A DNA stretch of 32,799 nucleotides from Bacillota bacterium (GTDB lineage: Bacteria > Bacillota > Clostridia > Christensenellales > DTU072): positions 1 through 32,799 of the forward strand of contig WQYD01000016.1 of the NCBI GenBank assembly GCA_009781445.1, read 5' to 3'. A model generated the notes under the pieces. That model saw only the letters and a list, made by a program, of their open reading frames with translations. It was not told the origin of the DNA and ran no database searches. The first letter of the stretch is position 1, and each line of letters opens with the position of its first letter. The position numbers and the translations under genes are program-made. Below are positions 32,601-32,799 of the stretch, piece by piece.

Positions 32601-32799
32601 TGTCTACCCATTCGCCGTCAAGATAATTTACCATTCCTGTTGCGCCCTTAAATACTTCCACAGTAATCGTGGGTTCAGCACTATCCACATGGGTTACATT
32701 TACGCTTGCTATCTCAGAGAGTGTTCCTGCAAGGGATATTGTTTGGAATTGGTACAATCCGTTTTGGGTTACTGTGATAGCTTCGTTGTAAGGTTGCCA
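23662..32799 (-). CDS. Giant Ig-like-repeat surface protein, 5' end beyond window
   Basis: At least 3,045 residues; the frame stays open through the window edge (first residues WQPYNEAITVTQNG match an internal repeat), so the true start is outside. It is almost entirely about 29 modules of roughly 95-110 residues, each opened by an 'ID..xP.F.V' linker, with a WTNxxVT/FTF strand, and often closed by VTQNGxYxFRA. These look like bacterial Ig-like beta-sandwiches; the family cannot be named by eye. A final transmembrane segment (LIVGTSVGGGIG to LLFFII), then a basic/acidic tail ending KKIK, anchors it in the membrane; there is no LPXTG motif. Few cysteines. Likely a very long stalk or adhesin. 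Two large stretches are near duplicates (25972-27852 and 30227-32105). Downstream lie structured element copy 2 and the diguanylate cyclase operon. Confidence 0.85.
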   Translation of the reverse strand, partial: WQPYNEAITVTQNGLYQFQTISLAGTLSEIASVNVTHVDSAEPTITVEVFKGATGMVNYLDGEWVDTPVRFEFAIGGRPVSNMPYTIQWTHTPSIANSWQDISGTQFIVGAPANAVYYFRIITEAGNSSTILLLGVPRAYTVRITEEEPSFSLVSYSHTSWTNQNVTATFRVTFAGEMGNVLIGGMPYTGTPIHISGLTYEYSYLFTSSTTVTVRATNTTGRFRELPLSVGIIDKAIPQFEITSPNANGVYWAGAPDTFATGDVLLQFNLTGGNISPVTIFYKAGDMLEWEAVIGSALSISSTTNNQAEMYAFKAMSEAGEEFQIPTSLMVWIRPASDNAPIITLHNLPQDRWHFGGITDGITVQIRVRWSVPEFDRTNLVGDEIVGGLRASMGGFAGTPTDLTYVGSEDNYHIYSFLLTERADYAFRAYDADSGLHSQLFTVPAFEINIDSTTPVFTVFAPNASQDNSRWHNGNVSFTFTLTSSSPNGVTYYYSIGSQPYSWVAISGSSFTVMEYSENREYFFMARSNVGIQPYTYESGIGSDIHRWNVNISRIAPTVQMVGYRVGSGEFVQANQSALASMPWTNQSITVYLRADYATPVDTVNRNALAWAGIAEEPIGTTSYTHTHTFTANGEITVQVMGANGRASEVLTVTASRIEPLATNIPVLTVTSPKAGTWQNDNVVFTFSTSNVGLSGFLRYEYQVRANEGSAWTEWATVPYSVVDGAHEWTVTENGDRLYQFRAVTNAGNISLVSSTRRVLIDNSTVGIEISYSSPSTAWISGEVTVTVKVTYPVLAGERANPIVLTGAGFYTQASPEVNGNEITYAFTFTSNRNFTIDAYGLNGLSATANVNIHWIDDITPELIVIPTNTGTLGTANWVTEDASFTFNPVVTGLSGIKRYEYQISVNNGDSYSGWQAVPSGLQPWVLTSHTQNGLYRFRAISNVDTASAQTEVYRVSIDKVSPLIEILNTGALTNWTNQDIVLEVKVSYGVSANTFTVSGGALISGDIEEFDGYTIYTVTISTGGQYTFRSAGLNGLYHQFDLPVENIDKGTPAFNIDAPESGTEQVIVWQTGSVTFTFDFIDSTSISGINEFLFRFRKNSNDAWTEWATVPNAPQPSAPRNSAPVSGTLTQAVWVINSPAQNGEYQFMTANNAGTDSTVSRTYTVNIDPYAPEIEILNEEVLNDWTGEDITLLVKVTYSYSGGSLSVSGGASLTRNALLSTADYSIYTLVISARGNYVLRAQGETPEYDEYEVIVNRIDKATPVLSVMQYIGTSGTQPYTGWTSSVVRFVFGITGEPQFSPYSIEYSSNNGSTWDDIGAIGRGATLTLSGARNESYIFRIAMETGYVYYIGQDIGDTVRTAYPVQISVNAPVFSAVTYSNNGSWVNTDITASFTVTFTDAFPVNTVTVAGTPLNGTLVSSTSTSFVYSYSYTFVQNGSVTVEALSISGVRETLSLSTNRIDKEVPVFTLSATTSDGAYHGDWTQRDITINLSFIPFSPVPVSAYSYQFTLTPEVESSWVAIGSVYPHNTQGERTLHFRIKSETYTSDYQSVVVRIDRANPVFVPVIDADYTNFKDGALRYTSEDITATFSVTFHGDIGTLSGASGLELVSENGLTQIWKYTFTQNGSVTVTATNPNGLTANIMLNTSHIDKATPSFTVSATTPTGFYLEGSANPTFALGSTTLSFVLTGGNTSPVTIEYKSANMSDWAEVSGTSLPISSTPNNLPLAYQFRAKSEAGESYTLNQNWVVWVRSGTSDIPVISLERPVPTDRWYLGGDNDGISVLLRVLWSDPTYPNRSVLNDLVLGGKRLATETDFAGEPISLTYVSTDANGDIWRFTITERADYVFRAFDDDQKVWSEFFPISLSQIQIDPSAPTFTVLAPNASTDNSRWHNSAVSFNFNLLSQTPSGVTYQYSRTANPYNWVNITSGSTFTVQNASGNGAYYFRAVSGANIPTPTDQIHEWYVNISAITPTVTMVGYRIGNGNFVAGNETALALIGWINQPITVYLLASYATTADTVLRSGAEWTGVVNSQLIDIAGSGDLRFTHSWVFNQNGLITVSVNGANGLNSGVPLTVEAINIEPQATSVPTLNVSAPKAGSWQHDNVVFTFTTADIGASGLFRYEFRWRATEDDTWGSSTAVTLDSVQDIHQFTVTQNGFYQFRVVTNANNRSEWSDQREVLIDTNAVELILSYSTELWTSEAVTVTVQVTYPEMAGQRIINPIVLSNGMTPSTVMNSGNVYTYTYVFNGNVSSISVTAFGRNLLSAQEVINISWIDTANPELRVAVSSNGLQYSGDETRFPVEFTLTLDNHTDMVSMVRFEYRRRVGNEDWGAWIQIGAPALAQYVVFTAPTHNGTYEFRAVTITGREDISDIFTVLIDLSEPEFDIVIWCEDKGEYISLEDLGLTVEDYVAMLVEEHRWTINTVEIIVRAIYTGGMGRLDIAGNVRRPYFTNPDLNVPSSHIYYYTVEIYNNGVARIRAINPDGGALDIELNFENGSNIFDLAVPRLSIDSFGTATNNALAPPVYRNGDALFQITQIESAVLSNVAFLYQIWNGVSWEDISISDTNYVIEVSQTGAFFTVKRTEFNDGKALIYRFKAISESGNESLWHEWFVNIDTAKPVIEILNREAISTFTNTDIILNVKVTYSVCDGWFRVLGGATFEINTELSTADYTVYSVTIRGNGTYTFIATGYNAQTEEVAEGISVIDLYAPVFYVSAPNAGTVGTPRWVTDNVTFNFSVGSALSGVAKFQYQLSLDAGDTWGNWLDLPSGTAPWVLSSSQDNGVYRFRAINTVNVVSELSASFRVSVDEGAPSAEITNPEVFIVDGEEVFTNDDIILYVKVIYGVSGGSFTVSGGAITERSEALSTAEYAVYMVIIRDNGNYVLEAIGRNGRDDRQELTVRNIIRDAPVVLGSVANRTYEQISGRTFGENVTVYVANSANLTVEIFDSNGKAIRARFTNNEMLFRDVGSYTIRATDIAGNVTEVFFAISKPNYGLIVGTSVGGGIGLISLGTLLFFIIRNKKAATRLAQSAEESEDEKFVMYKKIK
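25972..27852 (-). repeat. Internal supermodule copy B of the giant protein
   Basis: About 1.88 kb coding for roughly six to seven Ig-like modules in the same order as copy A: a TPTGFY module, an RWYLGGDNDGI module, APNASTDNSRWHN, VTMVGYRIGNG, SAPKAGSWQHDNVVFTF and an EAVTVTVQVTYP module, ending at WIDT. Borders are set at matching ID linkers and are approximate. Confidence 0.7.
30227..32105 (-). repeat. Internal supermodule copy A of the giant protein
   Basis: About 1.88 kb with module order matching copy B: SPNANGVYW, RWHFGGITDGI, APNASQDNSRWHN, VQMVGYRVGSG, SPKAGTWQNDNVVFTF and EVTVTVKVTYP, ending at WIDD. The equal length and unbroken order indicate duplication of a block of modules rather than of single repeats. 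Confidence 0.7.

Noticed and set aside
23662-32799. Regularly spaced repeats as a possible CRISPR-like or tandem DNA array
   Set aside because: The periodicity follows protein modules of about 100 residues in one open frame, with diverged DNA; there are no short identical repeats with unique spacers.

Overview
The window looks like chromosome from a low-to-mid-GC Clostridia-type Firmicute, probably an uncultivated gut or anaerobic lineage. The evidence is the rplU-prp-rpmA order with a Prp-cleavable L27 extension, an RNase J, strong AGGAGG-type ribosome binding sites, a radical-SAM/DUF2344 pair of the Clostridia type, SipW-type secretion signals and a ROK glucokinase. I cannot name the genus. 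No tRNA, rRNA, CRISPR array, transposase or phage structural gene was found.

Layout. 1-2153: the end of a metallophosphoesterase faces a two-gene operon of secreted proteins with SipW-like signals, one carrying chitin-binding-like modules. 2258-2522: a dense run of stem-loops. 2526-6075: a minus-strand run of a membrane protein, a glycolipid-glycosyltransferase-like protein and RNase J. 6213-6920: a divergent sugar-nucleotidyltransferase. 7078-8409: an AlbA_2/Schlafen-type regulator. 8714-11223: the ribosomal operon L21-Prp-L27 followed by an OGG-type DNA glycosylase and a NYN-domain protein. 11264-15898: a cysteine-rich lipoprotein followed, after a terminator, by a MacB/FtsX-type ABC exporter. 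16125-17465: an ART-type (DUF3990) toxin and Xre antitoxin with a palindromic operator inside the promoter. 17544-17870: a small membrane protein. 17848-23427: an operon of membrane diguanylate cyclase, ROK kinase, radical-SAM protein and DUF2344 protein. 23451-23639: a second copy of the stem-loop element. 23662 to the window end: a giant surface protein of at least 3,045 residues built from about 29 Ig-like modules, open at its N-terminus.

The most unusual signal is the pair of stem-loop elements at 2333-2522 (minus orientation) and 23451-23639 (plus orientation). Both are about 190 bp and share the same order of five hairpins and several loop motifs. Their stem sequences differ mainly by changes that keep pairing. 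They look like copies of an undescribed structured repeat, either an RNA or a hairpin-rich mobile DNA element. The second notable system is the toxin-antitoxin pair, whose toxin mRNA appears to be leaderless and whose promoter spacer is a near-complete 16-bp palindrome.

How the genes may work together: the giant adhesin-like protein lies upstream, in transcription order, of a diguanylate cyclase, so surface attachment and c-di-GMP may be linked, although this rests on position only. The lipoprotein and ABC exporter, and the ribosomal and repair genes, are linked by shared transcription. Several start codons were moved downstream on ribosome-binding-site evidence; each case is explained in its entry.
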